Assembly (NCBI GenBank): GCA_021325275.1
Contig: JAJPHL010000031.1
Span: forward strand, 1-64,000
DNA from: Terriglobia bacterium
GTDB lineage: Bacteria; Acidobacteriota; Terriglobia; JAJPHL01
DNA length: 64,000 bases
Direction of reading: 5' to 3'
Shown here: positions 43,046 to 53,500 of the stretch, one piece after another
Layout: each line of letters starts with the position of its first letter
Position numbering within the stretch: the stretch's first letter is position 1
Made by a program: the position numbers and the translations under genes
The notes under the pieces: model-generated
Database searches by the model: none
Told to the model about the DNA's origin: nothing
Seen by the model: only the letters and a program-made list of their open reading frames with translations

Positions 43046-45664
43046 CTAGCGAGCCGAACGAGTCAACAGCATGAGTTCAGTCACGAAGTAGGGCCGGTCA
43101 AATCCGGGCGCAAAGCCGGGATAGAGCCAGGCGTTCTTTCCTTCCTTCACCTGAAAGTAATACTGGATCGAGTACGGACTGTCGGTGTACTCCGAGGGAA
43201 TCGTCGCGTGGAACGCGTCGTCGCGCGGTTCCATCGCCACCGATTGAAACCGCTCCGCTTGATTGACGTGGCGATACCAGAGCGTCGCGGTCGCGGATTG
43301 CGTGCCCAACACTTTCATCTCGATGGGAACCGGGCCGCCGCGAGCAAAAGGTAGCGGCGGCGTGTGCGTGCACGGGCGGTCGTGCATCCGTGGCACCGCG
43401 AGCACCTGCGCGATTGATGCACTGGCATCAGGGTGAGTCTCGACGAGCACGACAGTCCTCTGCATGTCCGCAAGGTCCGCCTCCATTGCCGGCATGCGAT
43501 CGGCCCAATTTCCACGCAGCCACGGCTGTTCTCCCGCCGTGATGTCAGCAGCGTACACACCTTGCGACGAACTCACAGTTTGTTTCCACGCTTCGATCGC
43601 AGTCCGGTATTGCTTCGCGGCTGCATCTAGCGCCGCCCGGTCGCCAGAGGTCGCGAAGATCGCGTAGAACACGCCGGCGCGTAACTTTGAAGCAAAGAAC
43701 TGTCCGATTCCTGCCTGAATGCGAACGTCGACGGCCAGGCGGCGAAACTCCACGCTTTTCGCGCCCTTCTTCTCGGCTGCGGCCAGTTTTTCGAGCGCCG
43801 CCGCGGCGTCGCCTTCGATCCACTGCGCCACATCGACAGGCGAATACTTGCCGCTTCGCTCTCCGCTCAGAATTTCCGCCGCGCATTGATTCACCGTGAG
43901 GAACAACTGCGGGTCGAGCGGCGAGGTGTTGCCGAATGTTTTCGGCGACGGCGTGTCGCTGTACTGATTTTTTCCCGGCGCCACAATCGGCTGATTCGTG
44001 TAGATCTCCGGCCAGTAATTGTTGTTCGCCGCCGAGGGCAAATGCGCCGTCGTGATCGTCGGCAAGATTCGCGTGGCGTGCCCCAAAGCCGTTTCCACAT
44101 CCGGGGCCGCTTTGCCGAATTGCGTCGCGAGCAAACGGCGCGCGTCGCCGGGCGCAGACGCCGGGTTGTACATCGCGCGGCCCCAAATGCGATACGTGTA
44201 CAAGAACTTCTGCCAATCCCAGCGCGGTTCCAATGAGGCACCCGGTTCAGAGCTGGCATAACCGCAGCGCGATCCCACGCCCGATCCGCGGCGACCCTTG
44301 AACGAGAGCGGCTCCATCAGGTCCACGCCCTCGCTTCCGCAAAATCCAAACGCGCGCGAGTATTGCGCGGCGGTCGAGGCGTCGCCCCAGAGGAGAATTC
44401 GCCGGCTGCCCGACCAAATGCGATGGATCACGCGATACTTCCGGTCGGCGCGCAGTAAGTCGGCGTAGCCGTAGCGCGTGAAACTGCGCTCGCCTGTCGA
44501 GAGCGCCATCAGGCCCTTCGCCGCGCCCTTGGGAATCTCGAGTTCACGAATGTCCGCCTGGTGATACGGCATTCCCATGTGCTCGGCCCAGAATTTCGGC
44601 GACACCGTGACGGGCATTTTGGTATCGAGCGCCGTCGCCAACATCTTTTCGTCGAGTCCCTTTGAATGCAGATCAATCTCGATCGTCCGGCCCGACTTCT
44701 CCACGCCCTCGAAAACCGTTCGCCAGAACGGATAGTTTCCTTCCGCCACTCCACTCTCACCATGAATTCGAAATGTCACGCCGGTAATCGCCGGACACGC
44801 GCGCAAGATCATCGCCAGCGCGTCGCGGCAATACGCCGCATGCGTCTCGGGCGTCAGGCCCTCGATCGTGAAATTCGCGTGCGGGCTGTTTTCCCATTGA
44901 TATCCGTGCGTCCAAATTCCCAACTGAAAATCCAGGTTGAAAACACCGGCGAGCGTCGAGATGTACCGCAGCGTTTCGAGGTTGCGGTCGCGTTCGGCAT
45001 CGCTGAGACCAACCGCGCGCACGTTGTAGCCGGGCGGCGACACGAAAAAAGGATACGCGAAGACAAAGTAACAATCCGTGACCTGGCGCAGGAAGTCGTA
45101 CCCGATGCCGAGCGCGAGATGAAAGCGGTTGAAGCGATTTTTCGCCAGCATCTCGAAGTACTCGGGCCACATTTCGCGATCGTTGAACCATGGTTTGTCG
45201 TGGTGATCCGAAACAAACAGCCGCGAGACGGCGCGCACGGGATTCGTCGGGTGATCCAAAACCGGCGGCCCCACCGCGATGGCATGGAACGCGTCCATCC
45301 CGAGATGTTCCACGCGATCCGCCAGTTCAAGAAATCCGTAGGTCTGCCCGCGCGCATCGCCGCCGACCACCGACAATTCTCCCGGGGCGGTCATGGTGAG
45401 CCCAAAGCCTTCGGCGATTCCGGCGAAGGGCGCCGCGAAAATCTTTTGGTCGACGCGCGAAACGCCTTTATCGCTAGTGAATTCGGAAACTTCGCATCCG
45501 CGCGACTTCAAGGCGCGCGCGAGCACGGCCGTCGCCGCGGTTGCCCGCGGGCGAATAATGGCGATACGCGGCGGCCGGAGAGTTGCTTGCGGGATCGGCA
45601 GCGTCGCGGGGATCATCGCTCCCGCGGCGGCCGTCTTCAGAAATTTGCGGCGTGTCGTCTTCAT
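43046..45664 (-). CDS. Tat-exported glycoside-hydrolase-like protein
   Basis: 872 residues with a twin-arginine signal (MKTTRRKFLKTAAAGAMIPA). Residues about 30-120 form a small alpha/beta domain like the N-terminal domain of GH20/GH67-type enzymes (LSVVGGDARGQTYGFLELADR). A TIM-barrel-like part follows (NRFHLALGIGYDFLR, FRIHGESGVAEGNYPFW). The helical and beta-rich C-terminal parts end YQFQ-like (YSIQYYFQVKEGKNAW). The exact family is uncertain; an exo-acting glycosidase or a GH115-type relative is plausible. It follows DUF3574 by 2 bases. Confidence 0.72.
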   Translation of the reverse strand: MKTTRRKFLKTAAAGAMIPATLPIPQATLRPPRIAIIRPRATAATAVLARALKSRGCEVSEFTSDKGVSRVDQKIFAAPFAGIAEGFGLTMTAPGELSVVGGDARGQTYGFLELADRVEHLGMDAFHAIAVGPPVLDHPTNPVRAVSRLFVSDHHDKPWFNDREMWPEYFEMLAKNRFNRFHLALGIGYDFLRQVTDCYFVFAYPFFVSPPGYNVRAVGLSDAERDRNLETLRYISTLAGVFNLDFQLGIWTHGYQWENSPHANFTIEGLTPETHAAYCRDALAMILRACPAITGVTFRIHGESGVAEGNYPFWRTVFEGVEKSGRTIEIDLHSKGLDEKMLATALDTKMPVTVSPKFWAEHMGMPYHQADIRELEIPKGAAKGLMALSTGERSFTRYGYADLLRADRKYRVIHRIWSGSRRILLWGDASTAAQYSRAFGFCGSEGVDLMEPLSFKGRRGSGVGSRCGYASSEPGASLEPRWDWQKFLYTYRIWGRAMYNPASAPGDARRLLATQFGKAAPDVETALGHATRILPTITTAHLPSAANNNYWPEIYTNQPIVAPGKNQYSDTPSPKTFGNTSPLDPQLFLTVNQCAAEILSGERSGKYSPVDVAQWIEGDAAAALEKLAAAEKKGAKSVEFRRLAVDVRIQAGIGQFFASKLRAGVFYAIFATSGDRAALDAAAKQYRTAIEAWKQTVSSSQGVYAADITAGEQPWLRGNWADRMPAMEADLADMQRTVVLVETHPDASASIAQVLAVPRMHDRPCTHTPPLPFARGGPVPIEMKVLGTQSATATLWYRHVNQAERFQSVAMEPRDDAFHATIPSEYTDSPYSIQYYFQVKEGKNAWLYPGFAPGFDRPYFVTELMLLTRSAR

Positions 45665-45666
45665 AG

Positions 45667-46098
45667 TTAATCAAAAGCCGCGCACACATGCGCGGTCTCC
45701 CATAGCACCGCCTCTTGCTCAAATTTCTGTTTGTACGCCGCAATGATCGCCGCGACGTTCTTGCGCACCTCCGGCGAACCGTCGTTGAGCACGGAAAGCA
45801 CTTTCGACTTTTCGTGGACGATCCGGCCACTGGCCAGACGGTATTGACCATTTCCATCGAACACCGTAAAGCCCTTCGGGAAACGCGGCGTCACTTCATC
45901 GCGCAAAAACGCTTTCCACTCGCGTTCGCTGACCGTGCCCGGTTTGGCGGCCAGACTGCGCTCGCGGCCAAAGGTGAGCGTGGTGTGCACGAACGGTTTT
46001 TCCGGCGATGTGCATTCAACTTGGGGAACGGCAGGCGGCGCCTGCGCGGTAAATGCGCCGCACAGCACAATGAAGAGCGAGAAAGTGACCAGTCGCAT
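45667..46098 (-). CDS. DUF3574 secreted protein
   Basis: 143 residues with a signal peptide (LVTFSLFIVLCGAFTAQA). The DUF3574 pattern is plain: LTFGRERSLAAKPGTVSEREWKAFLRDEVTPRFPKGFTV, QYRLASGRIVHEKSKVLSV and AAYKQKFEQEAVLWE. The function is unknown. It is the first gene of a two-gene operon with the large glycosidase-like gene. Confidence 0.88.
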   Translation of the reverse strand: MRLVTFSLFIVLCGAFTAQAPPAVPQVECTSPEKPFVHTTLTFGRERSLAAKPGTVSEREWKAFLRDEVTPRFPKGFTVFDGNGQYRLASGRIVHEKSKVLSVLNDGSPEVRKNVAAIIAAYKQKFEQEAVLWETAHVCAAFD

Positions 46099-46233
46099 GG
46101 CTTAGATTATGGCACTTCAGTCCCAGGATCAGTACTTAGTAGCGAAATGATGGGTACTTAGTGGGAAACCGATGGGCATTTCCCTCGGGAAACGTTTAGC
46201 GGCGAGTGGTTGTCTAACTCGTAGGGGGTGTTT

Positions 46234-46815
46234 ATGAAGAACACCAGACTTTTGGCTCTCGCGGCAATCATCGTCTTTGCTGCAACGGCGGCTTTCGCGC
46301 AGCGTTGCAGCGCACCGGAAGCGGCCTCGCTCGAAAAGGACGTCGCCAAGTACAAGACCGTCACCGTCTCGGTGGACGATTGCGTCGTCACGCTGAGCGG
46401 ATCGGTGAACAAACTGTCGGACGCCTGGGATATCGAAAACAAGTTCCGCAAATATCCCTGGGCCTCGCGCGTGGCCAACTACATCACCGTGATCGGCGGA
46501 CCCACCGACGACGATAAAGTCCGCAAGGACGTCGCCTGGACGATCGCCGAAAACGGATACAGCAATCTGTACGCGCCGCTGACCATCATGGTCTATCGCG
46601 GACAAGTGACCCTCGCGGGCGGCGAGCCGAATCCCATGATCCTCGACGACATGCTGTACTCGGTGGCCGGCGTGAAAGGCGTGCACTCCATCGTCTCCAA
46701 CGTGACGATGGACGCAGGCCTCAACATCGCGGACTCCACGCATTGGACGCCGCGCACCACGTTCTTCTGGCCGAGCTATGTCGGCCCGATCTATCCGCAA
46801 GATCATCCGCACTAG
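46234..46815 (+). CDS. Secreted BON-domain protein
   Basis: 193 residues from the ATG at 46234, with an AGGGGG ribosome site. The signal peptide LALAAIIVFAATAAFAQ is followed by two BON-like domains: VTVSVDDCVVTLSGSVNKLSDAW and IMVYRGQVTLAGGEPNPMILDDML. BON domains in OsmY-like proteins bind membranes or outer-membrane complexes. It is a single gene. Upstream, GTACTTAGT occurs twice 22 bases apart (46132 and 46154). Confidence 0.86.
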   Translation: MKNTRLLALAAIIVFAATAAFAQRCSAPEAASLEKDVAKYKTVTVSVDDCVVTLSGSVNKLSDAWDIENKFRKYPWASRVANYITVIGGPTDDDKVRKDVAWTIAENGYSNLYAPLTIMVYRGQVTLAGGEPNPMILDDMLYSVAGVKGVHSIVSNVTMDAGLNIADSTHWTPRTTFFWPSYVGPIYPQDHPH

Positions 46816-46935
46816 AACCCACCAAAATTCCGCCTTCAAAAGGGGCAGCCGTTTGGCACCATTGCCGCGGCTGCCCTCCTCTGTTACACTCCGCATCAAT
46901 CCCCCGGGGCTAGAGACAATGATGCGGAGGCTTAC

Positions 46936-49900
46936 ATGCTCAAGTCGCGAGCAGCAGTCGGGGTTGTGACGTTTTTCCTTCTCGTGGTTCTCTCCGTTGG
47001 ATTGGTCCGGCAAATTCGCCCGCGTCCTTCCGGCGCGCTGAATAAAGCAAAACTTCTGGAAACGTTCGGGCATTTGCCGCTCAGTTTTGAAGTGAATCGC
47101 GGACAAGCCGACGCGACGGTGAAATTCATTTCGAATGCGCCGGGATTCCGCTTGGCGCTCACCAGCGACGCCGCGGTGTTCGAGTCGCGTGACGGCAACC
47201 AGCATCCCGCGATGCGGCTGAAGCTGCCGCGCGGATCGCAACCGGTCGCCGACGCCCGAGACGCGCTTTCCGGCAAAGTAAATTACCTGATCGGCAACGA
47301 TCCCGCGAAGTGGCTCATCGACGTACCGCATTACTCGCGTCTGCGCTATCGTGATTTTTCGCCGGGCGTCGACTTGGTGTTCCACGGCGATCAGCGCAGT
47401 TTCGAGTACGACCTGGAAGTGGCGCCGGGCGCCGAGGTCGCGTCGATCGCGCTGGAGTTCGAAGGCGTTACGCGCATGCACTTGGGAGTTTCCGGGCGCT
47501 TGTTCATGGATACGCCGGGAGGCGAGATCCGCCAAAACGCGCCGGTCATCTACCAAAGTGTCGGCGGACAGCGCCGCTTGGTGCGCGGCGAGTTTGCGCT
47601 TCTGGGCGAGAATCGCGTGGGCTTCAAGGTTGAGGAGTATGATCGCACCCGCACGCTGGTGATCGATCCTTCCCTGCAACTCTTCACGTACCTCGGCGGC
47701 AGCGGCAGCGATCAGGTCAACGGAATCGCGGTGGATGCTTCCGGAAATCTCTTCATGGCGGGCGTCACCACTTCCAGCAACTTCCCAACGCGCGGCGCGT
47801 TTCAGGGCACGGCGAACGGCGGAGCCGACGGCTTCGTCACGAAGATGAGCCAGAACGGTCTGACGATCGTGTACTCCACCTACATCGGCGGCAGCGGCGA
47901 CGATCAGGTCAACGGCATCGCGCTGGCCCCCGACGGTACGCCGTGGATCGCGGGCGTCACGGTGTCGACGAATTTCCCGTTGTCCACGGGCATCGCGCCG
48001 TTCCAGTCGGCGAACGCCGGCGGCTCAGATTGTTTCTTCACGCATCTCAACGCCAACGGCAATGGCGTGACGTACTCCAGCTATCTGGGTGGAAGCGCGA
48101 ACGACACGTGCAACGGGATCGCCGTCGACGCGCTGGGGCGCGTTTTTTTGACCGGCGGTACGGCGTCCACGAATTTCCCCACGATGTCGCCGTTTCAAGC
48201 GACGTTCCAGGGCGGCGCGTCCGACGCGTTTCTCTCTGTTTTCAATCCGCCGACGATTCAACCGGTGAACGGCTTGATCTACTCGACGTATCTCGGCGGA
48301 CCGGGCGCGGACCAAGGATATTCGGTGGCGGTCAACAGCACCGGCAACCCGATCGTCACCGGCGGAACCACGTCGGTGAGTTTTCCCATCACGCCCGGCA
48401 ACATTCAGCCGTTGAACAATGGCGGATCCGACGTCTTCATCACCAAGTTTATTGTGCCCGGCGGCCTGGCATTTTCCACGCTGCTGGGAGGCAGCGGTAA
48501 CGACGTTGGCTACAGCGTGGCCATTGGGCCCAACAACACGATCTATGTCGCGGGCAGCACGGCGTCCGCGAATTTTCCCACCAAGAGTCCGCAGCAACTC
48601 CTTTACGGCGGAGGTGGCGATTGCTTCCTCGCGACCATCGCGGACTCCGGCCCTCCGCTGTTCAACACGTCGGGCACGCCGCCCGCATTTTCCAGCACGT
48701 TTTTTGGCGGCAGCGGCAACGATTCCTGTAGCGGCGTCGCGGTGGGCCCTACGGGTCTCGCCTATTTGACCGGCGACACCAGTTCATTCAATTTTCCGAT
48801 TCTCAATGCCTACCAGGGATCGAATGCCGGCGGACAAAGCGACGCTTTCCTGACAATCCTGGGGCCGGCGATCACCAACAGTACGGCGGCGCCGCTGGTC
48901 AGCAGCACGTTCTTTGGCGGATCGGGTAACGATTCGGGCTCGGCGCTCGCGCTGCTTCCTTCGGGTGGAATATGCATTGTCGGCGCGAGCCAATGTTCCT
49001 TCGGCTCCGGCTCCGGCTGCGGCGGCGGCACGATCAATGGATTCGCGGCGTGTTTCAACAGCGTGCTCGGAACGGCGCCGTGCGTCTATGCGCCGGGCAC
49101 GAGTCTGATTGCGTCCGCGCCGAACATCACCAACGCCACCGTTGTGCCGATCTTCAGCGAACCGGCGGGGTGTCCGCTTAGTCCGTCGACAACAACGCCT
49201 TGGATCCATCTTTCGACAATCAGCGGAGCAATCTCGTTCACGTCGGATCAAAACACCGGAACGACCTCGCGAAGCGGCGCGATCAGCATCGGCACGCAAA
49301 CCATCACCGTGCAGCAAGCGGGCAGCGGGTGTACGTATTCGTGGTCGCCGTCGGCGCTCGACTTCGGGCCGCTACCGGGAACGAATATCATTTCCGTCAC
49401 CACAAGTCCCGGATGTCCGTGGTCGGTGGTTCCGAGCGGAGGCGTTTCCGCGTCGACGACTTCGGGACAAGGAAGCGGCAGTATTCAAATCGGCGTCGGC
49501 GCGTTTTCCGGCTCGACTTCGCCGTTGACGCAGCTGCTGAGCGTAACAGGCGGTTCCATCACAATCAATCAAATCGGCGTTCCCGCGCCGAATGTCGGCG
49601 GATTCGTTGGGTCGGCGGCGGCGGGAACGCCGGTGCCCGGCGGCGCCACGAGTCTCTACGGAAATTTCCTGGGATTGCAGACCGTAGTGGCAACACTGCT
49701 GCCGCTGCCCACATCACTCGCCGACAGCAACACGTCGTTGCTGATCACGAGTCCGCCGTCGACGAAGAGTGGCCGTAACGGCAAGGCGGCCGTCGGTCCG
49801 ATCAAGGTGCCTCTGTTTTTTGTCTCGGCGACGCAGATCAATTTCCAGATGCCGTGGGAATTGCTCGGCGCAACTTCGGCTTCGGCGACGGTGACGGCGT

Positions 49901-50361
49901 TTGGCGTCACCGGACCGCCGGTGACACTGAACCTAACGGCCGCCGCGCCGACGATTTACACGATTAATCAATCGGGCAGCGGACAAGGCGCGATTCAAAT
50001 TGCCAACACCGTGTTGTTCGCCGCCGCGGCGGCCAGCATTCCCGGCGCGCAATCGCGACCCGCGGTGAAAGGCGTGGACTATCTGACGATCTACTGCACC
50101 GGGTTGGGCGACGTCACGAATCGCCCAGCCTCGGGCGCGGCGGCATCGGCGGTAAACTTGTCGACCGTCGTCGTTACGCCGACGGCGACCGTCGGCGGCG
50201 TCAACGCGCCGGTGAGTTTCGCCGGACTGTCACCGGGCTTTGTGGGACTTTATCAAGTGAACCTGCAAGTGCCGGCGGGCGCGCCGTCCGGCAACAACGT
50301 GCAGGTGATTCTGAACCAAGGCGGCACGCCGTCGAACACCGTGACCATCGCGGTGCAATAG
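46936..50361 (+). CDS. Large secreted SBBP-repeat protein with TIGR03437 C-terminus
   Basis: 1141 residues with a GGAGG site and a signal/anchor (VGVVTFFLLVVLSVGLV). Residues about 35-230 match the N-terminal domain of acidobacterial SBBP proteins (LSFEVNRGQADATVKFIS, DLVFHGDQRSFEYDL). About eight beta-propeller-like SBBP repeats follow (YSTYIGGSGDDQVNGIALA, then SxNFPT), up to about residue 700. A BACON-like part (CPWSVVPSGGVSASTTSG) and a C-terminal domain ending VGLYQVNLQVPAG, the Solibacter-type TIGR03437 domain, close the protein. It probably sits on the outer surface. Confidence 0.92.
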   Translation: MLKSRAAVGVVTFFLLVVLSVGLVRQIRPRPSGALNKAKLLETFGHLPLSFEVNRGQADATVKFISNAPGFRLALTSDAAVFESRDGNQHPAMRLKLPRGSQPVADARDALSGKVNYLIGNDPAKWLIDVPHYSRLRYRDFSPGVDLVFHGDQRSFEYDLEVAPGAEVASIALEFEGVTRMHLGVSGRLFMDTPGGEIRQNAPVIYQSVGGQRRLVRGEFALLGENRVGFKVEEYDRTRTLVIDPSLQLFTYLGGSGSDQVNGIAVDASGNLFMAGVTTSSNFPTRGAFQGTANGGADGFVTKMSQNGLTIVYSTYIGGSGDDQVNGIALAPDGTPWIAGVTVSTNFPLSTGIAPFQSANAGGSDCFFTHLNANGNGVTYSSYLGGSANDTCNGIAVDALGRVFLTGGTASTNFPTMSPFQATFQGGASDAFLSVFNPPTIQPVNGLIYSTYLGGPGADQGYSVAVNSTGNPIVTGGTTSVSFPITPGNIQPLNNGGSDVFITKFIVPGGLAFSTLLGGSGNDVGYSVAIGPNNTIYVAGSTASANFPTKSPQQLLYGGGGDCFLATIADSGPPLFNTSGTPPAFSSTFFGGSGNDSCSGVAVGPTGLAYLTGDTSSFNFPILNAYQGSNAGGQSDAFLTILGPAITNSTAAPLVSSTFFGGSGNDSGSALALLPSGGICIVGASQCSFGSGSGCGGGTINGFAACFNSVLGTAPCVYAPGTSLIASAPNITNATVVPIFSEPAGCPLSPSTTTPWIHLSTISGAISFTSDQNTGTTSRSGAISIGTQTITVQQAGSGCTYSWSPSALDFGPLPGTNIISVTTSPGCPWSVVPSGGVSASTTSGQGSGSIQIGVGAFSGSTSPLTQLLSVTGGSITINQIGVPAPNVGGFVGSAAAGTPVPGGATSLYGNFLGLQTVVATLLPLPTSLADSNTSLLITSPPSTKSGRNGKAAVGPIKVPLFFVSATQINFQMPWELLGATSASATVTAFGVTGPPVTLNLTAAAPTIYTINQSGSGQGAIQIANTVLFAAAAASIPGAQSRPAVKGVDYLTIYCTGLGDVTNRPASGAAASAVNLSTVVVTPTATVGGVNAPVSFAGLSPGFVGLYQVNLQVPAGAPSGNNVQVILNQGGTPSNTVTIAVQ

Positions 50362-50379
50362 GCGCTCCAAGGCAAATCA

Positions 50380-50549
50380 GGAGTGCTGAGTGCTGAGTCC
50401 TGAGTGCTGAGTGAAAAACTCGGACTCAGCGCTCTTTACTCAGCACTCAGGACCCAGCACTCAGGACTCAGCACTCAGGACTCAGCACTCAGGACTCAGC
50501 ACTCAGGACTCAGCACTCAGGACTCAGCACTCAGGACTCAGCACTCAGG
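50380..50549. repeat. 14-bp tandem repeat with inverted copies between convergent genes
   Basis: Eight head-to-tail copies of ACTCAGCACTCAGG (one with a single change) fill 50438-50549. Reverse-complement copies (AGTGCTGAGT, CCTGAGTGCTGAGT) occupy 50381-50413. The two sides can pair into a long hairpin. It lies exactly between the stops of two giant genes, where a bidirectional terminator would be expected. Confidence 0.9.
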
Positions 50550-50558
50550 ACTTCGCAG

Positions 50559-53500
50559 TTAGTGCACCGCGATTGTCGCGGCGTTGCTGGTCAGACCATT
50601 CTGATTCAACACCACCGTCACGGCGTTGCTCGCTTGCAATCCTGCGGGAACCGCGACGTTCACCTGATACAAACCAACCAGACCCGGCGTCAGTCCCACG
50701 AATTGCGGGATCACCGGTGTGGTTTGCGTGCCGAACGTGACGGTCACAGGACTCGTAACCAGCGCAAGCGGCTGCGTGCTCGGCGCTGCAAGACCCGTCG
50801 GCACTGACGGATTCGTCGCGCCCAATCCTGTGCAGTAGATCGTGATCACGTCGCCGGCGGTTGCGGGATGCGACGCGTCGATCACTTGCAATCCGGGATT
50901 GTTCAGGATCGCGCCTTGATTCGGCAAGTTGGTCTCCGGCGCTAGGAAAATGCCCGGCGTGGTCGCTTGCACGAACAAGCTGGCCGGCACCGAATCGAGC
51001 ATTTCGGTGTTGCCGCTGAAACCGCGCGCCTGCACCGAAATCTGGGAATTGGGCGTGAGGGTCGTCGGCACCTGCGCGTTGACTTGTCCGTTGCCGGCGA
51101 AGAAGAGCGGCGTATCCACACCGCCCATCGTTACCTTGATTCCGCCGAGCGTGGTGGGTAGCGGGAATCCGCTGTTGCCGTTGTTACCGGTCGCTAAGTT
51201 CGATCCAAACAACGAAACAATTGCGCCCGGCGACACTTGACCGTTCTGTGTAAAGCTCGCGCCGTTCACAAATCCGTTCGCCGAAATCACCGGCGGCGGC
51301 GTGGCGTTTGCGCCCACGGTGCCCGGCACGATTCCCGTGACCGTGGTGAATCCCGCGTTGATGCCGGTGATCGTCACCGTGGCGGGATTGGCCGACAGCG
51401 GCGTCCACGTAGCGCCGTAAATGCCCGTGCCGATCAGCGAAAGCGACAACGCCGGATCGCCGGTGGAGAAACCCGCGATCACCGTTGCGCTGGTGATCGG
51501 ATTTCCGCAATCGTCGATCAACTGCGCTTCCAAGTTCACCGGATATCCCACGGTTGAGTTGAAATTACTGCCGAGCCCGCGCAGCGCCATGATCATTTGC
51601 GCCGGCGTACACGTCAGTCCCGACGCGCCGCGCGTGATTTCCGGATGCGTGCCGCTGTTTTTCGGAATCACGAGAAATACCGTAATGTCTTGCGACGAGG
51701 GAATCGTGGGATACGAGACGGTCACCGTTCCCTGGTAAACGCCCGGCGTGGTGGGCAGCGACGACGCCGATGCGGCAACGTTCACCGTAGCCCCCGTGGC
51801 GCCGAGTTGCGTCGACGTGGAAGTCGCGGTGAGCCAGTTTCCACCCGAAAGCGTCGACACGCTCAGGGTGAACGGAAGCGACGACGCGTTGGCAGCCGAC
51901 AACTGCACGCTCTGCGTCAGCACCGTGGGCGTCAGCGCGAATCCCAGCGGATATGCGCTGGGTCCAGGAGGCGCGGTCGGCGGCAGCACGTGCAGTTGCA
52001 CCAGCACTTCAGTGGACGGCGCGTTCTGCTCGCTGATGACGAACGTCGAGTCGTACTCGCCCGCCGCCAAACTCGACGCGGACGCCGGCACAGTGATCGT
52101 CGCCGAGCCGGCGTTGCCGGCAGCGATGGGTACCGGAGAGGTGATCGTTTCCTGAACTTGTCCACGCTCCTGCGCGATGGTGAAAATCTGCGAGCTCGAC
52201 AGAGGATTTTGGATATACAACGTTTGGGGAGGCGGCGGCGTCCCACCGGCCGTCATGTAGAACGAAAAGCCGGTTTCCGGCACCCTGTAGACAATATTGC
52301 TCTCCTGGAAAATGATCGGCACCGTTTGAGTTTGCGTACCCGCGGTGAACGTAAGATTGCCGGCATACAAGCCGCCCGGCAGATTCGGAAGACGGAGATT
52401 GATGATCGACGGCGAGCCCGGAGTAGCAGTGCCCGACCCTTGACTCAGAGGTGTTGACTGCCCGTTCAACAAAAACACCACACTGAGTGTGGCCTGCCAA
52501 TTCAGCGTGCCTCCGCCATTATTCGAGATCTGGACGTACACTGGCAGCGGCGTCGTGGCAACACCCCCGGTGACGATGATCGTCGTGGGCAACACAGCCA
52601 AGACCGGCGCGCCAGTGGGCGCGGTAACGGTCAATACAACTTGCACCGCCAGCGATGTCGGCGATCCATTGGAGTCGGCAAATGTCACGGTGGTTTGATA
52701 CGAGCCGGGACCGAGCGACATCGACGATGCGTTCGGATAAATCGATGCCGTTTGACCGAAGCTGCCGGAGTTCGGCGACACACTGAGCCACGACGGCATG
52801 TTGGTCGTCGCGACGCTCCACGAGCCCACGGCGGGAGTGGCCGAAAGCATCACGGTCTTCGCGGCGGCGGGCGTGGCGGCTTGCACTTGCTGGAACGAGA
52901 GCGTGGTGGGCGTAACGGAAATGGTCGCCGCGCCGGCGGTCAACGTCACGGGAATCGTGACGCCTGTGCCCGTGGGCGGCGCCACCGAAAGGGTCGCGGT
53001 GTACTGGCCGGGTCCGCCCGTGATTTGCGATGGATCGACGACCACGGTGAACGATCCGTTGCCGGTGGTTGGCGACGGCGCGGCGGTTTGCACCGAAAGC
53101 CAATTACCGCCGCTGGTTGATCTGACGGTCGGCGTCCACTGCAGCGTTGTTGTGACGGCAACCGTCTGCATCGTTTTTACGGTGTTACCCGCGGTGACAT
53201 TGAACGCGAGCTGGGTGGGCGCGACGGTGATCGCCGAGCCGCTCACCAAAAACGTTACGCCGAAGGTCACCGGCACCGCGGTGCTGTTTTGCGCGCTGGG
53301 GCCGATGGAAATTGTTCCCGTGTACGGCGTGGAACTTGCTTGTAGTTTCGATGGATCGGCATTGACGGTGAATGATCCATTGCCGTTGCCCGATGTCGGC
53401 GTCGTGGAGAGCCAACTGCCTCCCGTGGTCGCGGTGACCGTGGCGACCCACGCCTGGGACGCCGTGACGGCGACGGGCTGCGATTGCACGACGGGACCTC

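Noticed and set aside
50438..50549. CRISPR-like array
   Set aside because: The repeats are head-to-tail without spacers and no cas genes are present; it is a plain tandem repeat.
50411..50740. Frame encoding repeated STQHSGLSTQDSALRTQ-like peptides
   Set aside because: It is only the translation of the 14-bp tandem repeat and has no ribosome site.
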